Below, in pieces: positions 30,736 through 39,663 of a stretch of DNA of 43,700 bases. The number at the start of each line of letters is the position of its first letter. Position 1 is the first letter of the stretch. Both the position numbers and the translations under genes were made by a program. Source of the stretch: Nitrosomonadales bacterium (GTDB lineage Bacteria; Pseudomonadota; Gammaproteobacteria; Burkholderiales; Gallionellaceae); the NCBI GenBank assembly GCA_023259015.1, contig JAHFRC010000008.1, positions 1 to 43,700 on the forward strand. Direction: 5' to 3'. The notes beneath the pieces were generated by a model. That model was not told where the DNA came from and made no database searches. It was given only the letters and a program-made list of their open reading frames with translations.

Positions 30736-30804
30736 GCCACAGAGATCACAGAGTACACAGAGAGGTAAGCAGGTTTTCTCTGTGATCTCTGTGTCCTCTG
30801 TGGC
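30736..30804. repeat. Imperfect inverted repeat of CACAGAG-type units between purH and purD
   Basis: Left arm gccacagagatcacagagtacacagag, right arm ctctgtgatctctgtgtcctctgtggc. Confidence 0.75.
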
Positions 30805-30819
30805 AAAAAGGGGTTGAGA

Positions 30820-32106
30820 TTGAAGATTCTGGTGATAGGTTCCGGCGGTCGCGAACATGCGCTGGCTTGGCGCCTGGCGCAAGGCGCCAAGGTGCAGAAA
30901 GTGTATGTCGCGCCGGGCAACGCGGGCACCGCGCTGGAAGACGGCGTGGAGAATGTCGCCCTCAGCGCCATCCCAGACCTCATCGCATTCGCCAAACGCG
31001 AAGACATCTACATGACCGTCGTCGGGCCGGAAGCGCCGCTGGCGGCGGGCGTGGTGGATGCGTTCCGCGCCGCAGGACTGAAAATATTCGGGCCGACCAA
31101 GGCCGCCGCGCAACTGGAATCCTCCAAGGATTTCGCCAAGCGCTTCATGGTGCGCCACAACATCCCCACCGCCTTCTTCGAAACCTTCAGCGATGCTAAT
31201 GCAGCACGTGCCTTTATCGAGGAGCACGGCGCGCCCATCGTCATCAAGGCCGATGGGCTGGCGGCGGGCAAAGGCGTGGTTGTGGCGATGAGCAAGGAAG
31301 AAGCCTTCGCCGCGATAGATATGATGCTGTCCGATAACAAGCTGGGCGATGCTGGCGCGCGCGTGGTGATCGAGGAATTCCTCGCGGGCGAAGAAGCCAG
31401 CTTCATCGTCATGGTGGATGGCAAAAATGTTCTGCCGCTGGCCACCAGCCAGGATCACAAGCGGTTACTGGATGGCGATAATGGCCCCAATACCGGCGGC
31501 ATGGGCGCGTATTCGCCTGCACCGGTAGTTACGCCGCAACTGCATGCGCGCGTGCTGCGTGAAGTGATACAGCCCGTGGTGCGCGGCATGGAAAGCGAGG
31601 GTGTCACTTACACCGGCTTCCTCTATGCCGGTCTGATGATAGATGCGCAAGGCAACATCAAAGTGCTGGAATTCAACTGCCGCATGGGCGATCCGGAGAC
31701 CCAGCCCATCATGTTGCGCCTGAAGAGCGACTTCGCGGTGATCGTCGAACACGCTATTGCCGGAACATTGAACCAGGTGGAAGCGGAGTGGGATACACGC
31801 ACTGCGCTGGGCGTGGTGATGGCGGCGGCAAACTACCCCGATACGCCGCGCAAGGGCGATGTCATCACCGGGCTTCCCAATGCTCATGGGGCAAAAAAAC
31901 TTGAAGACGCGCACGTATTTCATGCCGGAACCACGATGCAGGACGGCAAGGTTGTCACCAGCGGGGGACGCGTGCTATGCGTTACTGCGCTCGGCACCAT
32001 GGTGAAGCGGGCGCAGCAGCGCGCCTACGAAATCGCCGACACCATCCATTTCGAGGGCTGCCAGATGCGGCGCGACATTGGCTATCGCGCCATCGGGCGC
32101 AAGTGA
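30820..32106 (+). CDS. purD: Phosphoribosylamine--glycine ligase
   Basis: ILVIGSGGREHALAWRLAQ; IKADGLAAGKGVVVA; LEFNCRMGDPETQPIMLRLKSD; TTG start at 30814 or 30820. Confidence 0.96.
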   Translation: MKILVIGSGGREHALAWRLAQGAKVQKVYVAPGNAGTALEDGVENVALSAIPDLIAFAKREDIYMTVVGPEAPLAAGVVDAFRAAGLKIFGPTKAAAQLESSKDFAKRFMVRHNIPTAFFETFSDANAARAFIEEHGAPIVIKADGLAAGKGVVVAMSKEEAFAAIDMMLSDNKLGDAGARVVIEEFLAGEEASFIVMVDGKNVLPLATSQDHKRLLDGDNGPNTGGMGAYSPAPVVTPQLHARVLREVIQPVVRGMESEGVTYTGFLYAGLMIDAQGNIKVLEFNCRMGDPETQPIMLRLKSDFAVIVEHAIAGTLNQVEAEWDTRTALGVVMAAANYPDTPRKGDVITGLPNAHGAKKLEDAHVFHAGTTMQDGKVVTSGGRVLCVTALGTMVKRAQQRAYEIADTIHFEGCQMRRDIGYRAIGRK

Positions 32107-32153
32107 TTCGTTCCCACCGACACTATTGATTCGGCACGAATAGAGCAGTAACT

Positions 32154-32218
32154 CCGTTCGGCCTGAGCTTGTCGAAGGCTTGTAGCCATTCATGGTTCGA
32201 CAAGCTCACCACGAACGG
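32154..32218. repeat. Inverted repeat of the CGTTCG...GAGC(T/C)TGTCGAAGG type
   Basis: Left arm ccgttcggcctgagcttgtcgaaggct, right arm ggttcgacaagctcaccacgaacgg; single-arm copy at 32483-32507. Confidence 0.8.
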
Positions 32219-32376
32219 TTTCATACTTTACAAGTGCCGGGACAATAAACAGAACGGGAAAATGCAACGCTCCCCCGTTTTTCTTGACGCAAGTCAACCT
32301 GACGCAAAACTTGACTTATACTTGACTCATGGACAGCCGAAAGAAGAACAATACCGCAACAGGGAGCCGTTAATCC

Positions 32377-34074
32377 ATGCCCACGCTAGACTGGCTCAAC
32401 CGCGCCGAGGCGCTTACCGCAGCGGACAAGGTGCCGTACCGCGTGCTGCTGCCGGTGGCGGAATACACCGCACCGCCCCCGTCCGTTCGTCCTGAGCCTG
32501 TCGAAGGAGAAGGGGCGGGAGCGGCGCCGGGGGAAAGCATCCACGACAACCTCCTCATCCACGGCGACAACCTCGATGCGCTCAAGGCGCTGCTGCCGTT
32601 CTATCGCGGTCGGGTGAAGTGCATCTTCATCGACCCGCCGTACAACACCAAAAGCGCATTCGAGCACTACGATGACAACCTCGAACATAGCCAGTGGCTT
32701 TCGATGATGCAGCCGCGTCTGGTGCTGCTGCGCGAACTGCTGGCCGAGGACGGCAGCATCTGGGTGACCATAGACGACAACGAAGGGCACTACCTCAAGG
32801 TGCTGATGGATGAGGTATTTGGGCGGCAGAATTTTGTGGCGAATGTGATTTGGCAGAAAAAATATTCACCACAGAACGACGATAAAGGCATTACTCTGGC
32901 GCACGATCACGTACACATCTATTCAAAAAACAGAAATAGTTTTGCAATTAATTTGCTTCCGCGTACTGAAGCAATGAATGCGCGCTATGCAAACCCTGAT
33001 AATGATCCTAAGGGTGTTTGGAAAAACGGTGATCTGACTTCAAAGACTAAGGCGAAGGGTCACTCTTACCCTATCACGGGGCCAGATGGTCAAGTTCACT
33101 ACCCTTCTCCAGGCAGGCAATGGGCTCCTTCACAAGATACTTTTGATAGATGGATGGCTGAAGGAAAAATATGGTTTGGCCTATCAGGTACAAACAGGCC
33201 ATCCATAAAACAGTACCTGTCTGAAGTTCAGGCTGGAATGGTTCCATTGACGATTTGGTTACGCGAAGATGTGGGTGATAACCAAGAGGCAAAAAAAGAA
33301 ATCACAGTGCTAAATTCGTCTGAAATATTTGATACACCTAAACCAGAGCGTTTAATCCAACGTATCCTTCACATCGCCACCAACCCCGGCGACCTCATCC
33401 TCGACAGCTTCTTAGGCTCCGGCACCACTGCCGCCGTCGCGCACAAGATGGGGCGGCGCTGGATCGGCATCGAGATGGGCGGCCATGCCGAGACGCATTG
33501 CATCCCGCGCATGCAAAAAGTGATCGAAGGCGAACAGGGCGGCATTTCGCAGGCGGTGAACTGGCAGGGCGGCGGCGGCTTTCGTTTCATGCGGCTGGGC
33601 GAACCGATGTTCGAAGCGGACGGCAGCATTCATCCGGCGGTGCGCTTCGCCACGCTGGCGGGTTTTGTGTGGATGCAGGAGACGGGGTTGCCTCTGGGTA
33701 ATTCGTCGTTCCGGCGTAGGCCGGAACCCAGTCGGACAAAAATCCCGCATAGCGGACAAGATGTTGTCCCGCTGCGCGGGGCCGGTGAATTACTGGATTC
33801 CGGCCTGCGCCGGAATGACGCAAAGGGCAACACGCCGTTGCTGGGCGTGCATGAAGGCCGCGCGATTTATCTGCTGTTCAACGGCATCCTCGGCGACAAG
33901 CGCCCGCAGTCCGGCAACGTGTTGACGCAGGAGGTGCTGGCCGCGATCCACCGCATCTGCCCGCACGAGGGCGAGAAGCTGATTTACGGCGAGGCGTGCC
34001 GTCTGGGCGAGAAGCGGCTGGCGGCGGAAGGCATTACCTTCAAACATATTCCTTACGATGTGAAGGCGCGATGA
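32377..34074 (+). CDS. mod: Type III restriction-modification system DNA methyltransferase (Mod), carrying in-frame palindromic repeats
   Basis: FIDPPYNTKSAFEHYDDNLEHSQWLSMMQPRL (DPPY motif IV), LILDSFLGSGTTAAVAHKMGRRWIGIEMG (SAM-binding FGxG). Confidence 0.93.
   Translation: MPTLDWLNRAEALTAADKVPYRVLLPVAEYTAPPPSVRPEPVEGEGAGAAPGESIHDNLLIHGDNLDALKALLPFYRGRVKCIFIDPPYNTKSAFEHYDDNLEHSQWLSMMQPRLVLLRELLAEDGSIWVTIDDNEGHYLKVLMDEVFGRQNFVANVIWQKKYSPQNDDKGITLAHDHVHIYSKNRNSFAINLLPRTEAMNARYANPDNDPKGVWKNGDLTSKTKAKGHSYPITGPDGQVHYPSPGRQWAPSQDTFDRWMAEGKIWFGLSGTNRPSIKQYLSEVQAGMVPLTIWLREDVGDNQEAKKEITVLNSSEIFDTPKPERLIQRILHIATNPGDLILDSFLGSGTTAAVAHKMGRRWIGIEMGGHAETHCIPRMQKVIEGEQGGISQAVNWQGGGGFRFMRLGEPMFEADGSIHPAVRFATLAGFVWMQETGLPLGNSSFRRRPEPSRTKIPHSGQDVVPLRGAGELLDSGLRRNDAKGNTPLLGVHEGRAIYLLFNGILGDKRPQSGNVLTQEVLAAIHRICPHEGEKLIYGEACRLGEKRLAAEGITFKHIPYDVKAR
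32483..32507 (+). repeat. Intragenic repeat arm encoding VRPEPVEG inside mod
   Basis: ccgttcgtcctgagcctgtcgaagg, same family as 32154-32218. Confidence 0.8.
33705..33819. repeat. Intragenic inverted repeat in the mod 3' region, translated as FRRRPEPSRT...LLDSGLRRND
   Basis: Left arm gtcgttccggcgtaggccggaacccag, right arm ctggattccggcctgcgccggaatgac. Confidence 0.88.
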
Positions 34075-34092
34075 TAAAAATTACAGCCCCAT

Positions 34093-34178
34093 CGTCATTC
34101 CCGCGCAGGCGGGAATCCAGTGGGGTAAAACAAAATGCATTTTTGTCTTGCTGGATTCCCGCCTGCGCGGGAATGACG
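34093..34178. repeat. Inverted repeat between mod and res (same broad family as 33705-33819 and 38491-38663)
   Basis: cgtcattcccgcgcaggcgggaatccag ... ctggattcccgcctgcgcgggaatgacg, near-perfect long hairpin. Confidence 0.9.
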
Positions 34179-34203
34179 GTATTTGAAAGTTGGGTGGTAA
34201 ATA

Positions 34204-36864
34204 ATGGCTGACCTGAAGCTCAAGAATTACCAGTCCGCCGCGCTGTCGGCACTGTCGGATTTTTTGCACGCCTCAACCCAGGTGGGCGCGGCCAGCGCGT
34301 TCCAGCAGCAAGTGGAGCGTGCTTATCAAGCCGAGCCGTTCGGCGCAGTGCCGTGCGTGTGTCTGCGCATTCCCACTGGCGGCGGCAAGACGCTGATGGC
34401 TTCTCACGCTATCGTGCGCATGGCGCGCGAGTGGCAATCTTCGGACGCGCCGGTGGCGGTGTGGCTGGTGCCTTCGGATGCGATTCGTTCGCAGACGCTG
34501 GGCGCATTACAGACACCGGGGCATCCGTATCGCGTGGCACTGGAAGAAGCCTACGGCCAGCGCGTGCAGGTGTGCGACCTCGACCGCGTAAGCACGCTCG
34601 CGCCGACTGATTGGGGGCGGCAGGCGATTGTTGTGGTGGCGACGATACAGAGTTTCCGCGTGGAGCAGACCGATACGCGCAATGTGTATGCGTTCTCGGA
34701 AGCGTTCGAGCGGCATTTCAAATCGCTGTCGGCGGAGAAACTGGCAACGCTCTCCGTTGTGCCGGATGCGCATGTGACGGAAGCGGACGCGGCGGCCAAT
34801 GCGATGCTCAAGGCCTACGTCGGCCAGCCGCGCTTTTCACTCGCTAATTGGCTGGCGTTGCAGAATCCGCTCATCATTGTGGACGAGGCGCACAACGCGA
34901 AGACGGACAGGAGCTTCGCCGCGCTGATGCGGCTGAACCCATCGGCGATTCTGGAATTGACCGCGACACCGTTGCCGCACAAGAGCAATGTGCTGTATCA
35001 CGTTTCGGCGCAGGAGTTGCAGGCGGAACAGATGATCAAGCTGCCTATCACTTTGCGCGAGCATCCCGAGGGCGCGCAGGCCGCGATATTCGGCGCGGTG
35101 CAGACGCGGCAATGGCTGGAAACCGAGGCGCAGCAGGCGCAGGCTGCGGGCGATGCCTATGTACGACCCATCGTGCTGTTCCAGGCGCAGAACGTGAACG
35201 ACAAGTTGCCGCCGGAAACGGTGCGCCAGCATCTCATCAGCGAATTGCACATCCCCGAGGAGCAGATTGCAATTGCCACGGGCAGCCAGCGAGACATCGA
35301 AGGCGTGGACATCGCTTCGCCCGATTGCCCGCTACGCTACATCATTACGGTACAGGCGCTGCGCGAGGGCTGGGACTGCCCGTTCGCCTACATCCTGTGT
35401 TCGTTGCAGCCGCTTTCATCCGCGACCGCGATCGAGCAGTTGCTCGGGCGCGTGTTGCGTATGCCTTACGCGAGCAAGCGCAACCGCGACGCTCTCAACC
35501 GCGCCTATGCGCATGTGTGCGAGAGTACGTTCGCGCAGGCGGCGGGCGCGCTGGTGGACAGGCTGGTGTCCAACATGGGATTCGAGGCGCTGGATGTGGC
35601 TTCGATGATCGCGCCGCAGATGCCGCTGTTCGATGGCGTGCCGCAACCCGCAACGGCATTGCCGCCGGTGACGACCTTGCTGGAAGTGTCGAGCGATAAC
35701 GGCTTGCAGCATCTGGCGGGCGTTTCCGTTGCGCCTGCACCCTCTGGCCGTGGCGTGCATGTCACCGTGACGGGGCATGTGGACGAGGCGGTGGAGAAGG
35801 TGTTGCTGGCCGCCGAGCGCAGCGAGAAGAAGCGCGATGCCATGCGCGACAAGATCACTCAGCACAATGCGGTGGTGGCGGCGGAGACTGCGCCCGCGAT
35901 GCGCGGTGTGCCGTTCGTACCGGTTCCACCATTAGGTTATCGCAGCGATGTGCAGGCGAATTTATTTCCGCTGGAGCGCGAGGCGGTGCTGGAGAGCGTG
36001 GATTTGAATTTGCTGGCGCAACCGGTTTCATTGCCGGGCTTTCAGGTGGTGGAGCAGGACAATGCGTTCGAGATTTATCTCGACGAGCAGAACAAGGTGA
36101 AGATGAAGGCGGCGGATGCGCATCAGCTTACGCTCGACAGCGTGAACGTGAACATCACGGCGGACGATCTGGTGCGCTGGCTGAACCGCGAAGTGCGCCA
36201 GCCGGATATCGTGCAATCACATCTGCTGGCTTATCTGCGCGCGATGGTGAACTACCTGACCAATGAACAGCGCGTTGCACTCAACACGCTGGCGCGTATG
36301 CGCTTCATCCTTGCGCGCCGCATCGATGCGCAGATCGGCGACATGCGCGAGGCGGCAGCCAAGGCGCAGTTCCGCCAACTGGTGCTGGATGGCGGCTGGC
36401 AAGTGGAGCCGGACTGGAAGCATCCATTCGTTTTCGAGACTGGGTGCTACCCCGCACCTGCGGGCAGCCGCTATAACGGGCGCTGGGAATTCCAGAAACA
36501 TTATTACCCGGTGCTGGCCGATTTGAAAGACAAGGGCGAGGAGTTCGAGTGCGCGCGTTTGATCGACCGTCATCCCAAGGTGAAGCAGTGGGTGCGCAAT
36601 CTCGACCGCGATCCGGGATTCTGGTTGCCGGTTTCAAGAGGCCGCTTCTTCCCGGATTTTGTAGCCGAGCTGAACGATGGCCGCATCGCAGTGATCGAGT
36701 ACAAGGGCGCGCACCTGCGCAACGATCCGCATGAAATCGAGAAGAGACAGGTCGGCGAACTGTGGGCGAAGAACAGTAACGGCAAGTGCGTATTCCGTTT
36801 TATTTATCTTGATGACAACGGGATGAATATGGAAGCGCAGATTGATCAGGCTTGCGGTGCATGA
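34204..36864 (+). CDS. res: Type III restriction endonuclease subunit Res (DEAD/DEAH helicase plus C-terminal nuclease)
   Basis: IPTGGGKTLMASHAI (Walker A), LIIVDEAHNAKTDRSF (DEAH), IEQLLGRVLRMPYA (motif VI), C-terminal FPDFVAELNDGRIAVIEYKG (PD-(D/E)XK-like). Confidence 0.94.
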   Translation: MADLKLKNYQSAALSALSDFLHASTQVGAASAFQQQVERAYQAEPFGAVPCVCLRIPTGGGKTLMASHAIVRMAREWQSSDAPVAVWLVPSDAIRSQTLGALQTPGHPYRVALEEAYGQRVQVCDLDRVSTLAPTDWGRQAIVVVATIQSFRVEQTDTRNVYAFSEAFERHFKSLSAEKLATLSVVPDAHVTEADAAANAMLKAYVGQPRFSLANWLALQNPLIIVDEAHNAKTDRSFAALMRLNPSAILELTATPLPHKSNVLYHVSAQELQAEQMIKLPITLREHPEGAQAAIFGAVQTRQWLETEAQQAQAAGDAYVRPIVLFQAQNVNDKLPPETVRQHLISELHIPEEQIAIATGSQRDIEGVDIASPDCPLRYIITVQALREGWDCPFAYILCSLQPLSSATAIEQLLGRVLRMPYASKRNRDALNRAYAHVCESTFAQAAGALVDRLVSNMGFEALDVASMIAPQMPLFDGVPQPATALPPVTTLLEVSSDNGLQHLAGVSVAPAPSGRGVHVTVTGHVDEAVEKVLLAAERSEKKRDAMRDKITQHNAVVAAETAPAMRGVPFVPVPPLGYRSDVQANLFPLEREAVLESVDLNLLAQPVSLPGFQVVEQDNAFEIYLDEQNKVKMKAADAHQLTLDSVNVNITADDLVRWLNREVRQPDIVQSHLLAYLRAMVNYLTNEQRVALNTLARMRFILARRIDAQIGDMREAAAKAQFRQLVLDGGWQVEPDWKHPFVFETGCYPAPAGSRYNGRWEFQKHYYPVLADLKDKGEEFECARLIDRHPKVKQWVRNLDRDPGFWLPVSRGRFFPDFVAELNDGRIAVIEYKGAHLRNDPHEIEKRQVGELWAKNSNGKCVFRFIYLDDNGMNMEAQIDQACGA

Positions 36865-36875
36865 ACAGAGGAAAC

Positions 36876-36983
36876 ATGCTGTCATCCCGCGCTCTCGCCG
36901 TCTACCTGAAGCGCGGCGGCCTGATCGCCTACTCCACGGAATCCTGCTATAGCTTGGGTTGCGACCCATGCAACCGCAACTGA
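36876..36983 (+). pseudogene. tsaC: 5'-terminal remnant of a tsaC/yrdC gene
   Basis: RALAVYLKRGGLIAYSTESCYSLGCDPCNRN* versus intact RALAAHLKRGGLIAYPTESCYGLGCDPRNRKAV encoded about 1 kb downstream. Confidence 0.88.
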
Positions 36984-37020
36984 CGTCGTCTCGGCCAACA
37001 AGATTTCAGGGGAAAACTCC

Positions 37021-37926
37021 ATGAGCAAGAAGCGCGCGTTACCCGAAGAACCCGAAAACCATCTGGTGGTGTTTCAGGAAAAAGCCATCCGCCGTACCTG
37101 GCATAACGAGGAGTGGTGGTTTGCTATTGTGGATGTGGTGGCCGTTCTCACCGATTCGGTTCAGCCAGAGGGATACGTCAAGGATTTACGGCGCAGAGAC
37201 AAGGAATTAGCCAAAGGGTGGGGGCAAATTGCCACCCCCCTTCGGATTGAAACCGGGGGTGGGGTGCAGCGTGTGAACTGCGCCAACACCGAAGGCTTGT
37301 TCCGCATCATCCAGTCCATCCCCTCGCCCAAGGCAGAGCCGTTCAAGCGCTGGCTGGCGCAGGTGGGTTATGAGCGGGTGAAGGAGATCGAGAACCCGGA
37401 ACTGGCGAGCGTCCGCACCCGCGAGTTGTATCAGGCCAAGGGTTATCCGCAGGCGTGGATCGAGAAGCGCTTGCGCTCGATTGCTATTCGCGGCGAACTG
37501 ACGGACGAATGGAAAGAGCGCGGCGTGCAGGAGGGCAAGGAGTATTCCATCCTCACCGCCGAAATCGCCCGCGCCACCTTTGGCATTACACCGGGGGCGC
37601 ATAGCAAGCTCAAAGGGTTGGGCAATGTAAAGACCGGCAACAATCTGCGCGATCACATGACCGATCTGGAGTTGATCTTCACCATGCTGGGCGAAGCCAG
37701 CACCACGGAAATCGCGCGGCGCAAGGATGCGCAGGGCTTTAACGATAACCGCAAAGCGGCCAAGGAAGGCGGCGCCGTGGCAGGTAATGCCCGCAATGAA
37801 TTGGAGTCAAAAACAGGAAAGCCAGTCGTAAATAAAACGAACTATCTGGGTACGGCAGGAAAAGCAATTATCACCAGTGGCCCCGCCAGAAAAGCCCTAT
37901 CCAAAGGCCGGAAGGGCAAGGCGTGA
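37021..37926 (+). CDS. Bro-N domain (BRO family/DinD-like) protein
   Basis: VVFQEKAIRRTWHNEEWWFAIVDVVAVLTDS...YVKDLRRRD, EYSILTAEIARATFGITPGAHSKLKGLG...LRDHMTDLELIFTMLGEASTTEIARRKDAQGF. Confidence 0.85.
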   Translation: MSKKRALPEEPENHLVVFQEKAIRRTWHNEEWWFAIVDVVAVLTDSVQPEGYVKDLRRRDKELAKGWGQIATPLRIETGGGVQRVNCANTEGLFRIIQSIPSPKAEPFKRWLAQVGYERVKEIENPELASVRTRELYQAKGYPQAWIEKRLRSIAIRGELTDEWKERGVQEGKEYSILTAEIARATFGITPGAHSKLKGLGNVKTGNNLRDHMTDLELIFTMLGEASTTEIARRKDAQGFNDNRKAAKEGGAVAGNARNELESKTGKPVVNKTNYLGTAGKAIITSGPARKALSKGRKGKA

Positions 37927-38483
37927 CGGCAAGGCTACATGTTGCAATCCGCGCCCTTGCCGCACACCTCAAGCGCGGCGGCTTGATCGCCTATCCCACC
38001 GAATCCTGCTATGGTCTGGGCTGCGACCCGCGCAACCGCAAGGCGGTGCAGCGGCTATTGAAACTCAAGCAACGCCCGCAAAGTAAGGGGCTGATTCTGA
38101 TTGCAGGTAACTATGCGCAGCTTGCGCCTTACCTGAAACCGCTTTCTCTGGATGCGCAGGAAAAATTACGTGATGATGGCGCACGGGCGATCACTTACCT
38201 GATGCCCGCCAAGCCAAACTGCCCGCGCTGGCTGCGCGGCGCACACGACACGCTTGCGGTGCGCATCACTGCACATCGTCAGGCGGCAGCATTGTGCAAT
38301 GCGTTGCACATGGCCCTAGTTTCCACCAGCGCCAATTTCAGCGGCGGCAAGCCTGCGCGCACTTATGCGCAATGCAAAAAACTGTTCAGAGATAAAGTGT
38401 GGGTGTTGCCCGGCAGGGTGGGAAAACGTAAGAAGCCGTCCACGATACGCGCGTGGGCGGGTGGTAAAATCATCCGCGAGTAA
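37923..38483 (+). CDS. tsaC: L-threonylcarbamoyladenylate synthase (YrdC/Sua5 family)
   Basis: GTG start overlapping the upstream stop (GTGA); RGGLIAYPTESCYGLGCDPRN, KQRPQSKGLILIAGN, VSTSANFSGGKPART. Confidence 0.93.
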   Translation: MTARLHVAIRALAAHLKRGGLIAYPTESCYGLGCDPRNRKAVQRLLKLKQRPQSKGLILIAGNYAQLAPYLKPLSLDAQEKLRDDGARAITYLMPAKPNCPRWLRGAHDTLAVRITAHRQAAALCNALHMALVSTSANFSGGKPARTYAQCKKLFRDKVWVLPGRVGKRKKPSTIRAWAGGKIIRE

Positions 38484-38490
38484 CGCAAAT

Positions 38491-38663
38491 CCGTCATTCC
38501 GGCGCAGGCCGGAATCCAGCAAAATGATAATTCCTGCATAGCAGCCAAAAACAGGTGTTGCCCCTACGGGGGTTCGTTAATAGACTGGATTCCGGCCTGC
38601 ACCAAAGGTAGGCAATCCACTATCCGCTAAAGCGGATGTGGAATTGGCACCGCCGGAATGACG
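38491..38663. repeat. GGAATCCAG-type inverted repeat upstream of hemF with its right arm interrupted by a second hairpin-forming segment
   Basis: ccgtcattccggcgcaggccggaatccag ... ctggattccggcctgc | ~50 bp with ATCCGCT-AA-AGCGGAT | gccggaatgacg. Confidence 0.78.
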
Positions 38664-38685
38664 ACAATCAACAACCGGAGAAAAA

Positions 38686-39582
38686 ATGGACAGTGCAGCA
38701 GTCAAAAAATTTCTACTCGGACTACAGGATGCGATCGTCGCCCGCCTTGAGCAAGTGGACGAGGAAAAATTCCGCCGCGACAGTTGGGAGCGGCAGAATG
38801 GCGGTGGCGGATGCTGCTTCATCCTGGAAGAGGGCAAGGTGCTGGAACGCGGTGGGGTGGCGTTTTCCCATGTGATGGGAGATAAAATGCCGGTTTCTGC
38901 CACGGCACACCGCCCGGAACTGGCGGGTTGCAGTTGGGAGGCGATGGGCGTGTCGCTGGTGCTGCATCCGCGCAACCCGTATGCGCCCGCCACGCACATG
39001 AATGTGCGCATGTTCATGGCGAAAAAACCCGATGGTGAAACCGTGTTCTGGTTCGGCGGCGGCACGGACCTTACGCCTTACTACGGCTTCGCGGAGGATG
39101 CGGTGCATTTTCACCAGACCTGCAAGAATGCGCTCGATCCGTTCGGTGCGCACCTCCACCCCAAATTCAAGAAATGGTGCGACGACTATTTTTTCCTCAA
39201 GCACCGCAACGAGCCGCGCGGTGTGGGCGGCATCTTCTTCGATGACTTGAGTGAACCGGATTTCGACACCTGCTTCGCCATTCAGCAAAGCGTGGCCAAC
39301 CATTTCATTCCGGCTTACCTGCCCATTCTGGAACGCCGCAAGGACACGCCCTATGGCGAGCGCGAACGCGATTTCCAGTTGTATCGCCGTGGGCGTTATG
39401 TCGAGTTCAACCTGGTGATCGATCGCGGCACCATCTTCGGACTGCAATCGAACGGCCGCACCGAATCCATCCTGCTTTCCATGCCGCCGCTGGTGAAATG
39501 GCGCTATGATTGGCATCCGGAGAAAGGCACGCCGGAGGCGAAACTACATGAAGAATTCCTGGTGCCGAAAGATTGGGTGTAA
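38686..39582 (+). CDS. hemF: Oxygen-dependent coproporphyrinogen-III oxidase
   Basis: [91 protein letters not shown]. Confidence 0.97.
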   Translation: MDSAAVKKFLLGLQDAIVARLEQVDEEKFRRDSWERQNGGGGCCFILEEGKVLERGGVAFSHVMGDKMPVSATAHRPELAGCSWEAMGVSLVLHPRNPYAPATHMNVRMFMAKKPDGETVFWFGGGTDLTPYYGFAEDAVHFHQTCKNALDPFGAHLHPKFKKWCDDYFFLKHRNEPRGVGGIFFDDLSEPDFDTCFAIQQSVANHFIPAYLPILERRKDTPYGERERDFQLYRRGRYVEFNLVIDRGTIFGLQSNGRTESILLSMPPLVKWRYDWHPEKGTPEAKLHEEFLVPKDWV

Positions 39583-39663
39583 AAAGAAACCCCGCTGGAA
39601 GGTTAATGTCCTACCGGAGGAGAGTTGAGAGCAACCAGTTTTGGAAGCGGGCCGGAGGAAATC

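Noticed and set aside
32331-32376. Short ORF MDSRKKNNTATGSR before mod
   Set aside because: No evidence beyond a start codon; likely leader sequence
34848-35699. 283-aa same-strand out-of-frame ORF within res
   Set aside because: Alternative frame of a conserved helicase; Ala/Gly/Arg-rich shadow
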